A stretch of 64,000 nt of DNA. Source: Roseateles koreensis (lineage in GTDB: Bacteria; Pseudomonadota; Gammaproteobacteria; Burkholderiales; Burkholderiaceae_C). The translations under genes and the position numbers were made by a program. Numbering within the stretch: position 1 is the stretch's first letter; every line of letters begins with the position of its first letter. Positions 1 through 8,057 of the stretch are shown piece after piece. Under the pieces are notes generated by a model. The model saw only the letters and a program-made list of their open reading frames with translations. It did not search any database and was not told the DNA's origin. The stretch lies in assembly GCF_028595305.1 (NCBI RefSeq), contig NZ_JAQQXS010000010.1, positions 124,001 through 188,000 of the forward strand, given 5' to 3'.

Positions 1-93
1 GCGACCGTCACGGCGCTGTTGGCTGTTGGCCACGACGATGTTGTAAAAGGGACGCTTTTTGGAGCCGCCGCGGGCCAGACGAATAACAACCAT
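1..93 (-). CDS. rpsP: 30S ribosomal protein S16 (N-terminal part, runs off the left edge)
   Basis: Reading leftward from the ATG at 93, the 31 visible codons begin [17 protein letters not shown] and continue [14 protein letters not shown], the conserved N-terminus of small-subunit protein S16, which binds 16S rRNA early in 30S assembly. An AGGA Shine-Dalgarno sequence lies just upstream of the ATG. The rest of the gene, and the rimM-trmD-rplS genes that usually follow it in proteobacteria, would lie outside the window. The 293 bp between this start and the rightward acetyltransferase should hold its promoter, but I could not pick convincing -35/-10 boxes. Confidence 0.95.
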   Translation of the reverse strand, partial: MVVIRLARGGSKKRPFYNIVVANSQQRRDGR

Positions 94-386
94 GATGTTT
101 CCTAAGATGAATTTTGTTGTCCACCGCACCAGGAGACACTCAGGGCGAGTAGATCGGAATGTGGCGCTTGGCCTGATCAATGTGGCGGACAATGCCGTGC
201 TGAAGTCCCATGGAATTCATGAGACGGCACACGAACTGCGACCCGCGTCGACTGTTCAAACCCAAGCACCCTGCTTGGCCCTGTAGATACGCCGGAAAAA
301 CCGAAGAATTCACAAGAACCCTTCCGCCCAACCGACCAGCGCCAAAACCCAGCATTATAAACTCGGCTGAGCGGATCACGACAAAT

Positions 387-956
387 ATGCCAACAGAAAA
401 CCCAATAATCCTCAACAGCACCCTCATTCGGCCTAGCACGGAAGCCGATATGCCCGCCATTCAGGCCATTTACGCCATTGCGGTACAAGAAGGAACCGGT
501 ACTTTCGAGACCGAAGTGCCGGATATCGCTGAAATGGCGCGACGCCGGACCGAGGTGCTGGGTCGCCAGCTGCCTTGGCTCATCGCGGAGCAAGCCGGTG
601 AAGTCATGGGTTATGCCTACGCCAACTACTTTCGCCCTCGCCTGGCCTACCGTTTCTGCGTGGAAGACTCCATCTATCTTGCCCCCCAAGCACAAGGCAA
701 AGGTGTGGGCCGCCTGCTGTTGGCGGAACTGATCGCCCGGTGCGAGCAAGCCGGCGCACGACAAATGCTGGCCGTGATTGGCGACTCCGCGAATCTGGGC
801 TCAATGGGCTTGCACAAGGCACTAGGCTTCGAGCACAAGTGCGTCTTGAGCGACGCGGGCTGGAAGTTCGGCCGCTGGCTCGACGTAGTGATGATGCAGC
901 GCCAACTGGGCCTGGGCAACGCCGGCAACCCGGAAAACCTGGAGGGGCAGGCATGA
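387..956 (+). CDS. GNAT N-acetyltransferase of the phosphinothricin/MnaT type
   Basis: A 189-residue GCN5-related acetyltransferase that would use acetyl-CoA to N-acetylate a small amino acid or analogue. The acetyl-CoA pyrophosphate loop is visible as QAQGKGVGRLLL, after the strand VEDSIYLAP, and the C-terminal part has the family's LHKALGF and KFGRWLD motifs. This layout matches the Pat/Bar/YncA (MnaT) group that acetylates methionine sulfone or phosphinothricin. The ATG at 387 was chosen because the domain begins soon after it (TLIRPSTEADMPAI); the same frame is open further upstream to 210, but that extension has no domain character. The stop overlaps the next ATG (ATGA), so it is translationally coupled to the TM2 gene. 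The exact substrate cannot be read from sequence. Confidence 0.85.
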   Translation: MPTENPIILNSTLIRPSTEADMPAIQAIYAIAVQEGTGTFETEVPDIAEMARRRTEVLGRQLPWLIAEQAGEVMGYAYANYFRPRLAYRFCVEDSIYLAPQAQGKGVGRLLLAELIARCEQAGARQMLAVIGDSANLGSMGLHKALGFEHKCVLSDAGWKFGRWLDVVMMQRQLGLGNAGNPENLEGQA

Positions 957-1429
957 GCAGGCAACCCGCATCTGCATCCCCGGCCCACGCACCGCTCAAA
1001 TCCAAAACCGTCGCCACTTGGGCGGCACTCTTGCTCGGCAGCGTGGGCATGCACCGCTTTTACCTTTACGGCAGCTCTGACCGCCTGGCATGGCTGTTTC
1101 CATGGCCCACGCTGGTGGGGCTCTACGGCGTGCGTCGCATGGGCGAGTTGGGGCAGGATGACCGGTTGGCCTGGTTCTTGATGCCAATTTTGGGCGTGAT
1201 GCTGGTCATCGCCATGGCCAGCGGCATCATCTACGGGCTGACCGCTGACGAAAAATGGGACGTTCAGCACAACGGCGGCAACAAGTCGCCCGCCAGCGGC
1301 TGGGCCGTCATCATCGGCGTGGTGTTGTGCTTGCTGATCGGCGGCACCTGCCTGATGAGCACGATTGCCTTCAGCGCCCAACGCTACTTTGAGTCCCAGG
1401 TCGAGGCCGCTCAGGCCATCAGCCAGTAA
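953..1429 (+). CDS. TM2-domain-like small membrane protein
   Basis: A 158-residue protein with hydrophobic segments around residues 20-40, 45-60, 80-100 and 118-140. The first part (WAALLLGSVGMHRFYLY, then a polar turn and a second hydrophobic stretch) has the G-x-H-x-F-Y pattern of TM2 domains, two linked transmembrane helices found in many uncharacterised proteins. The ATG overlaps the stop of the preceding acetyltransferase by four bases, so the two genes form an operon. No enzymatic motif is visible; its role is unknown. A bidirectional terminator follows. Confidence 0.7.
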   Translation: MSRQPASASPAHAPLKSKTVATWAALLLGSVGMHRFYLYGSSDRLAWLFPWPTLVGLYGVRRMGELGQDDRLAWFLMPILGVMLVIAMASGIIYGLTADEKWDVQHNGGNKSPASGWAVIIGVVLCLLIGGTCLMSTIAFSAQRYFESQVEAAQAISQ

Positions 1430-1456
1430 ACTCCACACCCTTCAGGCCGCGGAATG

Positions 1457-1490
1457 AAAAAGGGCAACTGGATCCAGCTGCCTTTTTTTT
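1457..1490. terminator. bidirectional Rho-independent terminator
   Basis: An A-run, a GC-rich hairpin centred on the palindrome CTGGATCCAG (outer arms GGCA/TGCC with one mismatch) and a run of eight T. It sits between the convergent TM2 gene and pit, and could end transcription from both sides. Confidence 0.85.
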
Positions 1491-1519
1491 GTTCATTGAA
1501 CGTTTAACAAGCGCGCCAA

Positions 1520-2539
1520 TCAGAACAGCATGAACCCCAGCCAGTAGAAAATGCCAGCCACCAACGCCGCCGCAGGAATGGTGAAGATCCAGGCCCAGAT
1601 GATGTTGCCCGCCACACCCCAGCGCACGGAAGACGCCCGCTGAACCGAGCCGACCCCCACGATGGCACCCGTGATGGTGTGCGTGGTCGAAACCGGAATG
1701 CCCAGCGAGGTGGCCAGGAACAGCGTGATCGCCCCGCCGGTTTCTGCGCAAAACCCGCCAACCGGCTTGAGCTTGGTGATCTTCTGACCCATCGTGCGCA
1801 CAATGCGCCAGCCGCCAAACATGGTGCCCATGCCGATGGCGACGTAGCACACAAAAATCACCCAGTTCGGGGGCGCCACAGCCTCAGCCGACAAAAAACC
1901 GGAAGCCACCAAGAGCATCCAGATCAAGCCGATGGTTTTCTGCGCGTCATTGCCGCCATGGCCCAGGCTGTACAGCCCGGCAGACACCAATTGGAGGCGC
2001 CTGAACCAGTTATCCACCCGAACCGGCGAGCTGCGGCGGAACAACCACGCCACCATCACCATCATCAAGGAGCCAAGCAAAAAACCCAGCAACGGCGAGA
2101 CGAAAATAAAGGCCACCGTCTTCAAGATGCCGCCCATCTGCAGCGCGCCAAACCCGGCCTTGGCCAATACCGAACCGCAAATGCCGCCGATCAAAGCGTG
2201 CGAGGAGCTGGAAGGAATGCCGTACCACCAGGTGATTACGTTCCAGGCGATCGCGCCAATCAACGCGCCAAAAATGACGTGATGGTCCACCACACCAGGG
2301 TCAACAATGCCTTTGCCGATGGTCTTGGCCACCTGCAAATGGAAGATGCTGATCGCCACGATATTGAAGAAAGCGGCAAACATGACCGCCTGCTGGGGCT
2401 TCAAAACCCCGGTGGACACCACGGTTGCGATGGAGTTGGCGGCGTCATGAAATCCATTCATGAAGTCGAACAGAACCGCCAGCACCACCAACAAGGCAAC
2501 CACCCAGAAAGAAACCTGAACTGCATCCATCTCGTTCAA
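1520..2539 (-). CDS. pit: PiT-family inorganic phosphate transporter
   Basis: A 339-residue integral membrane protein that imports phosphate (as metal-phosphate) with protons. Both halves carry the duplicated PiT signature: FDFMNGFHDAANSIAT near residue 25, and GHGGNDAQKTIGL with GIPVSTTHTITGAIVG in the second half. At about 340 residues it is of the short PiT form, with roughly ten hydrophobic segments. It lies 2 bp downstream of the DUF47 gene, the classic arrangement in which the PhoU-like DUF47 protein supports Pit function. No convincing Pho box was found upstream of the pair. Confidence 0.93.
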   Translation of the reverse strand: MNEMDAVQVSFWVVALLVVLAVLFDFMNGFHDAANSIATVVSTGVLKPQQAVMFAAFFNIVAISIFHLQVAKTIGKGIVDPGVVDHHVIFGALIGAIAWNVITWWYGIPSSSSHALIGGICGSVLAKAGFGALQMGGILKTVAFIFVSPLLGFLLGSLMMVMVAWLFRRSSPVRVDNWFRRLQLVSAGLYSLGHGGNDAQKTIGLIWMLLVASGFLSAEAVAPPNWVIFVCYVAIGMGTMFGGWRIVRTMGQKITKLKPVGGFCAETGGAITLFLATSLGIPVSTTHTITGAIVGVGSVQRASSVRWGVAGNIIWAWIFTIPAAALVAGIFYWLGFMLF

Positions 2540-2541
2540 AC

Positions 2542-3192
2542 TCAGGCGTTTTCGAGGACGATGCCCTCGATCAGGTTGGCCACGTCTTCGCAGCGGTCGG
2601 AAATGGATTCCAGCTGTTCATAGATGGTTTTGAGCTTGATCAGTTCACGCACATCTTCCTGTTCACGGAACAGGCGTGACATGGCGGCGCGCATGACACG
2701 GTCGGCATCCGACTCCAGGCGGTCGATTTCCTCGCAGACCCGAATGGCAGCTTCGCCAGCCTCAGCCTCACGCAACTTGGGCAGCAAAGACACGGCATGT
2801 TGCACTCGCTCACAGCAACGCGAACTCAACTCACCCAGTCGCAATACTTCCTCGGGGATGCTGCGAACATCGTACAAAGACATGGTTTCGGTCGCGTCTT
2901 GCAGCAGGTCGAGAATGTCGTCCATGCTGTTGATCAAGCCGTGAATCTGCTCCCGGTCCAGTGGCGTAATGAAGGTCCGGTGCAGCATGCGGTTGACCTC
3001 GGCGGTCACACGGTCGGCATGGTGTTCGGCCTTGTTGACCTCATCGGCGTAACGCTCCCGCAACACGGGGTCGTTGTAGTTCTGGATCATCAACATGAAG
3101 GCACGAGCGCCCTCGCTGATCTGCCCAGCGTGCTCATTGAAGAGCTCGAAAAAATTTCCCTCGCGGGGCAGCAATTTTGAAAAGAAAGACAC
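2542..3192 (-). CDS. DUF47 (PhoU-like) Pit accessory protein
   Basis: A 216-residue all-helical protein of the DUF47/YkaA family. It begins with FSKLLPREGNFFELFNEHA and contains repeated acidic helices with PhoU-like patterns (EVNKAEHHADRVTAEV, then SMDDILDLLQDATE and EEIDRLESDADRVMR). Such proteins are encoded just upstream of low-affinity phosphate transporters and are thought to regulate them. The two genes are separated by 2 bp, so they are almost certainly co-transcribed from a promoter in the 187-bp gap to the right. Confidence 0.9.
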   Translation of the reverse strand: MSFFSKLLPREGNFFELFNEHAGQISEGARAFMLMIQNYNDPVLRERYADEVNKAEHHADRVTAEVNRMLHRTFITPLDREQIHGLINSMDDILDLLQDATETMSLYDVRSIPEEVLRLGELSSRCCERVQHAVSLLPKLREAEAGEAAIRVCEEIDRLESDADRVMRAAMSRLFREQEDVRELIKLKTIYEQLESISDRCEDVANLIEGIVLENA

Positions 3193-3379
3193 GCCAACTC
3201 CAATCGAGCCAAGACCCTGGATTCAGGGAAACTTCGCACAAATTTCATAAATAATTCATCGCTGCGACATTTGCAGCAGGCGCGAAGTGTAGTTGGAGTG
3301 CGCACACCCGGGAATTCGCAGCCACCCTCGGTCGGCAAGAATGCCGCAAAACCGAGGCGCTGTCGCCCAGGGAGGTGCC

Positions 3380-3937
3380 TCAGTCTTGCAGCCGCTCGAT
3401 GGGCTGATCCTGCACCGCGGCGAGATGATCCCGCAAGGCCCCCAGGCCGGGCACGAACAGGTTTTCCTGCAACTCCAGCAACGGCCGTAAAACAAAGGCG
3501 CGTTGATGCAGGCGCGGATGCGGCAGGGTCAGCCGCTCGGTTGTTATGACCGTGTCGCCGTAAAGCAGCAGGTCCAGGTCCAGGGTACGCGGTGCGTTGA
3601 CATAGGGGCGCAGCCGCCCATGTGCCTGCTCGATGCTTTGCAAGCGATCCAGCAGGTCCAGCGGGGCCAAGCCGGTTTCCAGGCGAGCCACTGTATTGAG
3701 GTAATCCGGCCCGCCGGCGTCCACCGGTGCACTGCGGTAGCGGCCAGAAACCGCCAGCAAGCGGGTGGCCGGCAGCGCCGCCAGGTCATGCAAGGCCAGC
3801 GCCAGGGTGCGGGGCAAATCGCCGAGATTGGCCCCCAGGCCCACATAGGCAAGGTGACTCCCCCCCCCTGCCTGAGCCGCAGCTTTAGCCGCAGCCACTG
3901 AGGCTGGAACCGGCGGGTTTGCATCGCCCCTGGACAC
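3380..3937 (-). CDS. folK: 2-amino-4-hydroxy-6-hydroxymethyldihydropteridine pyrophosphokinase
   Basis: HPPK transfers pyrophosphate from ATP to 6-hydroxymethyl-dihydropterin in folate synthesis. Diagnostic motifs are AYVGLGANLGD at the N-terminus, SGRYRSAPVD, the signature NAPRTLDLDLLLYGD with its magnesium-binding aspartates, and LPHPRLHQRAFVLRPL near the end. The frame has no internal ATG before the domain. The GTG at 3937 gives an alanine-rich leader of about 30 residues that most HPPKs lack, so a later alternative start is possible. It lies 21 bp after pcnB in the same operon, a common betaproteobacterial arrangement. Confidence 0.92.
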   Translation of the reverse strand: MSRGDANPPVPASVAAAKAAAQAGGGSHLAYVGLGANLGDLPRTLALALHDLAALPATRLLAVSGRYRSAPVDAGGPDYLNTVARLETGLAPLDLLDRLQSIEQAHGRLRPYVNAPRTLDLDLLLYGDTVITTERLTLPHPRLHQRAFVLRPLLELQENLFVPGLGALRDHLAAVQDQPIERLQD

Positions 3938-3958
3938 GAATTCAGCGCACCCGCAATT

Positions 3959-5656
3959 TCAGGACGCGGCGCCGTTGCGCCCACCACCGCCATCAGCAGC
4001 GGCAACCGTCTCGGCGGAACCCGCTCCGGCCGAAGGTCCTGCCGATGCCCCGGCAGAAGCGCCCTTGCCCGCCGGCTTGCGGCGACGGCGGCGCTTCTTG
4101 GCGGGCGCCGCAACGGCGTCGAACTCCGGTTCGAATGAATCATCCTCGGTAGCCGCAATCGCGCCCTCAGCCGCCGGCTTGCGGGGCAGTTGATGAACCT
4201 TGCCACCCCGGCGCTGCGACTTTTCAGACTCGCGCACCTCGTCGATCAAGGCGGCGCGGTCGTCGTCGCTGCCCAGTGCAAAGTCTTCCCACCAGTCGGC
4301 CAGCACGGGGCTGATTTCACCCGCATCGGCCCGCAAACGCAGGAAGTCAAACCCCGCACGGTAACGAGGCTGCTCAATCAACGTGTAGACACCGCTGCCG
4401 GTGCGCCGCTCGAAACGAGGCTGCATCATCCAGATTTCGCGCATGTCCGTCGCCAACTTGCCACGACCGGAAATATCGCCAATGCGGGCATCAAACACCG
4501 CATCCACCGCCTGCGCCAAGGCTGGCACAGATCCCTCTCCGCTGTCGCGAATGCGCGCCCAGCGTTCACGCACCTCAAACCACAGCATGCAAGCCAGCAT
4601 GAAGCTCGGAGACACGCCGCGGCCTTCGGACACCCTCAGGTCGGTATCTTCAAGCGCCATGCGCACGAAGTCGCCGCGCACGCCTTCATGCAATTCGCCG
4701 CGCTCATTCAGCATCGCGTCAAGAATGGGAAACACACCGCGCGCCAAGCCCTGCTTGCGCAACTCGGCCAGGCTGGCCAATGAGTGCCCCGTCTGCAACA
4801 GCTTGATCATTTCGTCGAACAAGCGCGAGGCCGGCACGTTGGCCAACAACTGCGCGCAGGCCTTGATCGGCGCACGGGTCTTGGCCTCCAACTCGAACCC
4901 TAACTTCGCGGCGAAGCGTACCGCGCGCACGATGCGAACCGGGTCTTCCTTGTAGCGGGTCTCGGGGTCGCCGATCATGCGCAGCACGCGCTTCTTGGCG
5001 TCAGCCAGGCCGCCGTGATAGTCGACCACCAGTTCTCGCTGCGGGTCGTAATACAGAGCGTTGACCGTGAAATCGCGGCGCGCCGCATCTTCAATCTGCG
5101 GCCCCCAGACGTTGTCGCGCAGGACGCGACCGCTGGCATCCACCACATGGCTTTTGCCGGCCAACTCTTCTTTGGAGGTCTTTTCGTTACCGGCCACCTG
5201 ATCGGCATCGTCATTCACCAGCAAGGCGCGAAAGGTCGAAACCTCAATCACCTCATGCTCGCGCCCGCGCCCGTAAACCACGTGGACAATGCGAAAGCGA
5301 CGGCCAATGATGAAGGCCCGGCGGAACAAGCCCTTGACCTGCTCCGGCGTGGCATCGGTGGCCACGTCAAAATCTTTGGGGCGCATGCCCAGCAACAGGT
5401 CCCGCACCGCGCCGCCCACAATGTAGGCCTCATAACCCGCGTCGCTCAACGTCTGAACCACGCGCACCGCACGCTCATCCAGTAGATTGGGATCAATGCG
5501 GTGTTCCCCGACCTGAACCTCCGATCGTTTGCCCAACGGACTGCCCGAAGTTTTACCCGCTTTGGCTGCGGCAGGTGCCTTGTGCGCCTTGGCGGCGCCA
5601 GCCACCTTCGCGACCGAAGGTTTGCCAAGCAGCTTGTCTAAGAATTTTTTGATCAT
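3959..5656 (-). CDS. pcnB: poly(A) polymerase PcnB
   Basis: Class II nucleotidyltransferase-fold poly(A) polymerase, which adds A tails to RNA 3' ends and so promotes decay. The catalytic head shows YIVGGAVRDLLLG followed by KDFDVATDATPEQ with the metal-binding DxD, then RRFRIVHV and the RDFTVNALYYD segment. The RNA-binding domains follow (DPVRIVRAVRFAAKLGFELE). At 565 residues it is longer than many homologues because of a basic and alanine/glycine-rich tail from about residue 505 (KKRRRRRKPAGK, then Ala/Ser/Gly repeats), probably disordered. The N-terminal 45 residues are also Ala/Lys-rich. It overlaps the HAD gene by four bases (ATGA) and precedes folK. Confidence 0.94.
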   Translation of the reverse strand: MIKKFLDKLLGKPSVAKVAGAAKAHKAPAAAKAGKTSGSPLGKRSEVQVGEHRIDPNLLDERAVRVVQTLSDAGYEAYIVGGAVRDLLLGMRPKDFDVATDATPEQVKGLFRRAFIIGRRFRIVHVVYGRGREHEVIEVSTFRALLVNDDADQVAGNEKTSKEELAGKSHVVDASGRVLRDNVWGPQIEDAARRDFTVNALYYDPQRELVVDYHGGLADAKKRVLRMIGDPETRYKEDPVRIVRAVRFAAKLGFELEAKTRAPIKACAQLLANVPASRLFDEMIKLLQTGHSLASLAELRKQGLARGVFPILDAMLNERGELHEGVRGDFVRMALEDTDLRVSEGRGVSPSFMLACMLWFEVRERWARIRDSGEGSVPALAQAVDAVFDARIGDISGRGKLATDMREIWMMQPRFERRTGSGVYTLIEQPRYRAGFDFLRLRADAGEISPVLADWWEDFALGSDDDRAALIDEVRESEKSQRRGGKVHQLPRKPAAEGAIAATEDDSFEPEFDAVAAPAKKRRRRRKPAGKGASAGASAGPSAGAGSAETVAAADGGGGRNGAAS

Positions 5657-6321
5657 GGGAACAACTTCAAGGTGGTCCAGCCGTGCGCCGAGGCGATCTC
5701 GGCCAAAGCTGGCGTGGGATTGGTGGCAACCGGATGGCTGACCAACTCCAGCAAGGGCAGATCATTGGTCGAGTCGCTGTAGAACGTGATGCGCTCGAAA
5801 TCCTCCCATTGTCGCCCCAAGCCGGCCAACCAGTCCCGCACCCGCGTGATCTTGCCCGCCTGGAAGGACGGCACCCCTTGCACTGCGCCGGTATAGGCGC
5901 CTTGCGCGTCGCGCTGCAACTGGACGGCAATCAAATGCTCGACGCCAAACTCAGCGGCGATGGGTGTTGTCACGAATTCATTGGTGGCCGTGACGATCGC
6001 CACCAAGTCGCCTGCCCGCTGATGCTGCTGCACCAGTGCCCGCGCCACCTCCTGGATTTGAGGCTGCATCACCTCGTCCATGAAGCGCTGGCGGGCCGCA
6101 TGGGCCTCGGGCAAGGGGCGATTGCGCCAGACCGAGGTGGCGAATTCGACATAAGCACCCAGATTCAGCTGACCCGCCTGGTATTGGGCAAAAAATTCGT
6201 CGTTGCGGGCCCGCCACTCATCGCCGTTGGCCCAGCCAATGTCGATCATGAAGCTGCCGAACGCATGGTCTGAATCGGTCGGGATCAAGGTGCCGTCGAG
6301 GTCAAACAGAGTCAAATTCAT
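5653..6321 (-). CDS. HAD-superfamily subfamily IB phosphatase (SerB-like)
   Basis: A 222-residue haloacid dehalogenase-type hydrolase. Motif I is LFDLDGTL with two aspartates near the N-terminus, motif II is the IVTATN threonine, the lysine lies in QAGKITRVRDWL, and motif III is YSDSTNDLPLLELV. This is the pattern of the IB subfamily (SerB/Cof-like, TIGR01490 type), whose natural substrate is usually unknown. The ATG at 6321 overlaps the hda stop (TGATG); a TTG one codon earlier is also possible. It is coupled to hda upstream and pcnB downstream. The position in this block is conserved in related bacteria, but the biochemical role is not established by sequence. Confidence 0.88.
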   Translation of the reverse strand: MNLTLFDLDGTLIPTDSDHAFGSFMIDIGWANGDEWRARNDEFFAQYQAGQLNLGAYVEFATSVWRNRPLPEAHAARQRFMDEVMQPQIQEVARALVQQHQRAGDLVAIVTATNEFVTTPIAAEFGVEHLIAVQLQRDAQGAYTGAVQGVPSFQAGKITRVRDWLAGLGRQWEDFERITFYSDSTNDLPLLELVSHPVATNPTPALAEIASAHGWTTLKLFP

Positions 6322-7013
6322 CAAGTATTCAATCCTTCATCGGCCAACATCTGGCGCAACAGCGGCACGGTAACCGCTCTCTTGGTAGACATTGCAAACT
6401 CGTCCAGCCGGGTCAGCAAGCGCATCAAGTGCTTGAGATCGCGTGCAAAACGGGTGAGCAGATAATCAATCACGTCATCGGACAAATGAATGCCCCGGCG
6501 CTCCGCCTCCTGGCGCAACGCGGCCCGCATGTCTTGTTCGGACAAGGGCTGCAACTCGTAGGTCGGCCCCCAGCCCAAGCGAGTGCGCAAATCTTCACGC
6601 AAGCTCAGGTCCACCGGCGGCGCGTTGCCGCTGGCCACGATGGTCAAGCCCTGAGTGGCAGCCTCCACAAACAAGGCAAAAGCGGCATGCTGCTGGCCGG
6701 CATCAAAGCGTTCGCAATCGTCCAGCAGCAGCAGGCTGGGCTGGCTGGGCAACTCCCAAGGCAAGGGCGTTTCGGCGTCGTACCACCCCACTTGAAGCCC
6801 GGCCGACTGCCAGCTTTCAGCCAGGGCCTTCAGCAAATGGGTTTTGCCACAGCCGGAACCACCCCAGACAAAAATCGGCGGCACGGTGGCGGCAAAGGCA
6901 GCGCCCGGGCGGAGCGCCCGCAACTCCGCCAAGGCTGCGGTATTGGCGCCGGGCAAAAAGTTGTCAAAGGTGAACATCGGCTCAGGGCCGATGGCGAGTG
7001 GGATCTGCTTCAA
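6321..7013 (-). CDS. hda: DnaA regulatory inactivator Hda
   Basis: An AAA+ protein of 230 residues homologous to the DnaA ATPase domain. With the DNA-loaded sliding clamp, Hda stimulates ATP hydrolysis by DnaA after initiation. It shows FDNFLPGANT (DnaA-family N-terminus), Walker A VWGGSGCGKTHLLKAL, Walker B LLLLDDCERFD, and the sensor II region near DLKHLMRLLTRLDEF. The N-terminal MKQIPLAIG contains a QIPLAI segment that resembles a clamp-binding motif, as in E. coli Hda. It is the first gene of the hda-HAD-pcnB-folK run, with overlapping junctions to the next two. Confidence 0.92.
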   Translation of the reverse strand: MKQIPLAIGPEPMFTFDNFLPGANTAALAELRALRPGAAFAATVPPIFVWGGSGCGKTHLLKALAESWQSAGLQVGWYDAETPLPWELPSQPSLLLLDDCERFDAGQQHAAFALFVEAATQGLTIVASGNAPPVDLSLREDLRTRLGWGPTYELQPLSEQDMRAALRQEAERRGIHLSDDVIDYLLTRFARDLKHLMRLLTRLDEFAMSTKRAVTVPLLRQMLADEGLNT

Positions 7014-7104
7014 ACAAAAAATCCTGTGACCTGACCAGCGTCAGGAGTGGGCACGGGAGCGCGCATCTGTGCCCCCGGCGGCGGCGATTCTAGTGCGCAA
7101 AGGG

Positions 7105-7974
7105 TCAATGCAAAGGCGGCGCTCCACGCGCCTGCAGTTGCGCCAGTCGCTGCTTCAGGCGCAAACGGTCTTGTGCCTGCGGTTCATGCTGCAGATAAAA
7201 GTCCAAATCTTCCGCCGCCGCCTGCCAGTGCCCCAGGGCTTCAAGCACCAGGCCACGGTCGCGGCGTTCGGCTGCGGAATTTGGCAGAAGCACCACCAGG
7301 CGCTGCTGCACGGCCAGCATGCGCGGCAAGTCGTCTGCCGCGCGATGAATTTCTTTCAAATTACGCAGCATGCGAGCCAAGATTTCCCGCGGCTCGGCAG
7401 CTTGCATAAACAACTCAACCGGCAGATCAACTGCGCCCGTCAAACCCGAGCTTTGCCGAAAAGCCTGCAAAAACTCGTCAAGCCGGTTGCGCGACAAAGT
7501 TTTACCGGTAAAGGGGTCCAGCACAAGTTCACCGTTACCTAAAAGCAGCTTGATCAGAAAATGCCCCGGAAACGCCAAGCCCTGAACACGCAAACCAATT
7601 TGAGTCGCGAGTTCATTGAAGATCAGGGCCAGCGTGATCGGAATGCCGCGACGGGTCGCCAGCACGTGATGAACAAAGCTGTTGCCGCTCTCGTAATAGT
7701 TGTTGATGTTGCCGCCGAAGCCCAATTCTTCATAGAAATAGCGATTCAACATCTGCAACTTGTGCCGGGCCGAAGCGTCGGACGGCAAGCGCGCGCGCAA
7801 ACGCTGCGCCATGGCGTCGATTTCAGCCAATGCCGCCTGCACGTCCAGCGTCGGCACTTCGTCCTGCGCAATCGCGATGGCAGCCTCAAGCAGGTTCAGC
7901 CCCGCATCCTCGGCAACCAGGCTGCTGAAATACTCCAAGGGTGACGGCGTGTGCAGGCGCAAATGGTGCGGCAT
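7105..7974 (-). CDS. SirB1-family transglutaminase-like/TPR protein
   Basis: A 289-residue protein of the SirB1 family. The N-terminal two-thirds carries the family's core (LQMLNRYFYEELGFGGN, then RRGIPITLALIFNELA and LAFPGHFLIKL), which is related to transglutaminase-like folds. The C-terminal third resembles tetratricopeptide helices (LVLEALGHWQAAAEDLDFYL). The family was named from a Salmonella locus, but its molecular role is not settled. It stands alone between murJ and hda in the same orientation, with 83 and 91 bp gaps that show no clear terminator. Confidence 0.85.
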   Translation of the reverse strand: MPHHLRLHTPSPLEYFSSLVAEDAGLNLLEAAIAIAQDEVPTLDVQAALAEIDAMAQRLRARLPSDASARHKLQMLNRYFYEELGFGGNINNYYESGNSFVHHVLATRRGIPITLALIFNELATQIGLRVQGLAFPGHFLIKLLLGNGELVLDPFTGKTLSRNRLDEFLQAFRQSSGLTGAVDLPVELFMQAAEPREILARMLRNLKEIHRAADDLPRMLAVQQRLVVLLPNSAAERRDRGLVLEALGHWQAAAEDLDFYLQHEPQAQDRLRLKQRLAQLQARGAPPLH

Positions 7975-8057
7975 GATCGAAGTTTAGAGGGGTTTGAACC
8001 AAGCTTGGCGCAGTGCGTCGTTACAGCAAACACCCCAAACGCCGAAAACACACAGAC

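Noticed and set aside
140-240. Short leftward reading frame upstream of rpsP
   Set aside because: No ribosome-binding site or recognisable similarity; it lies where the rpsP promoter should be.
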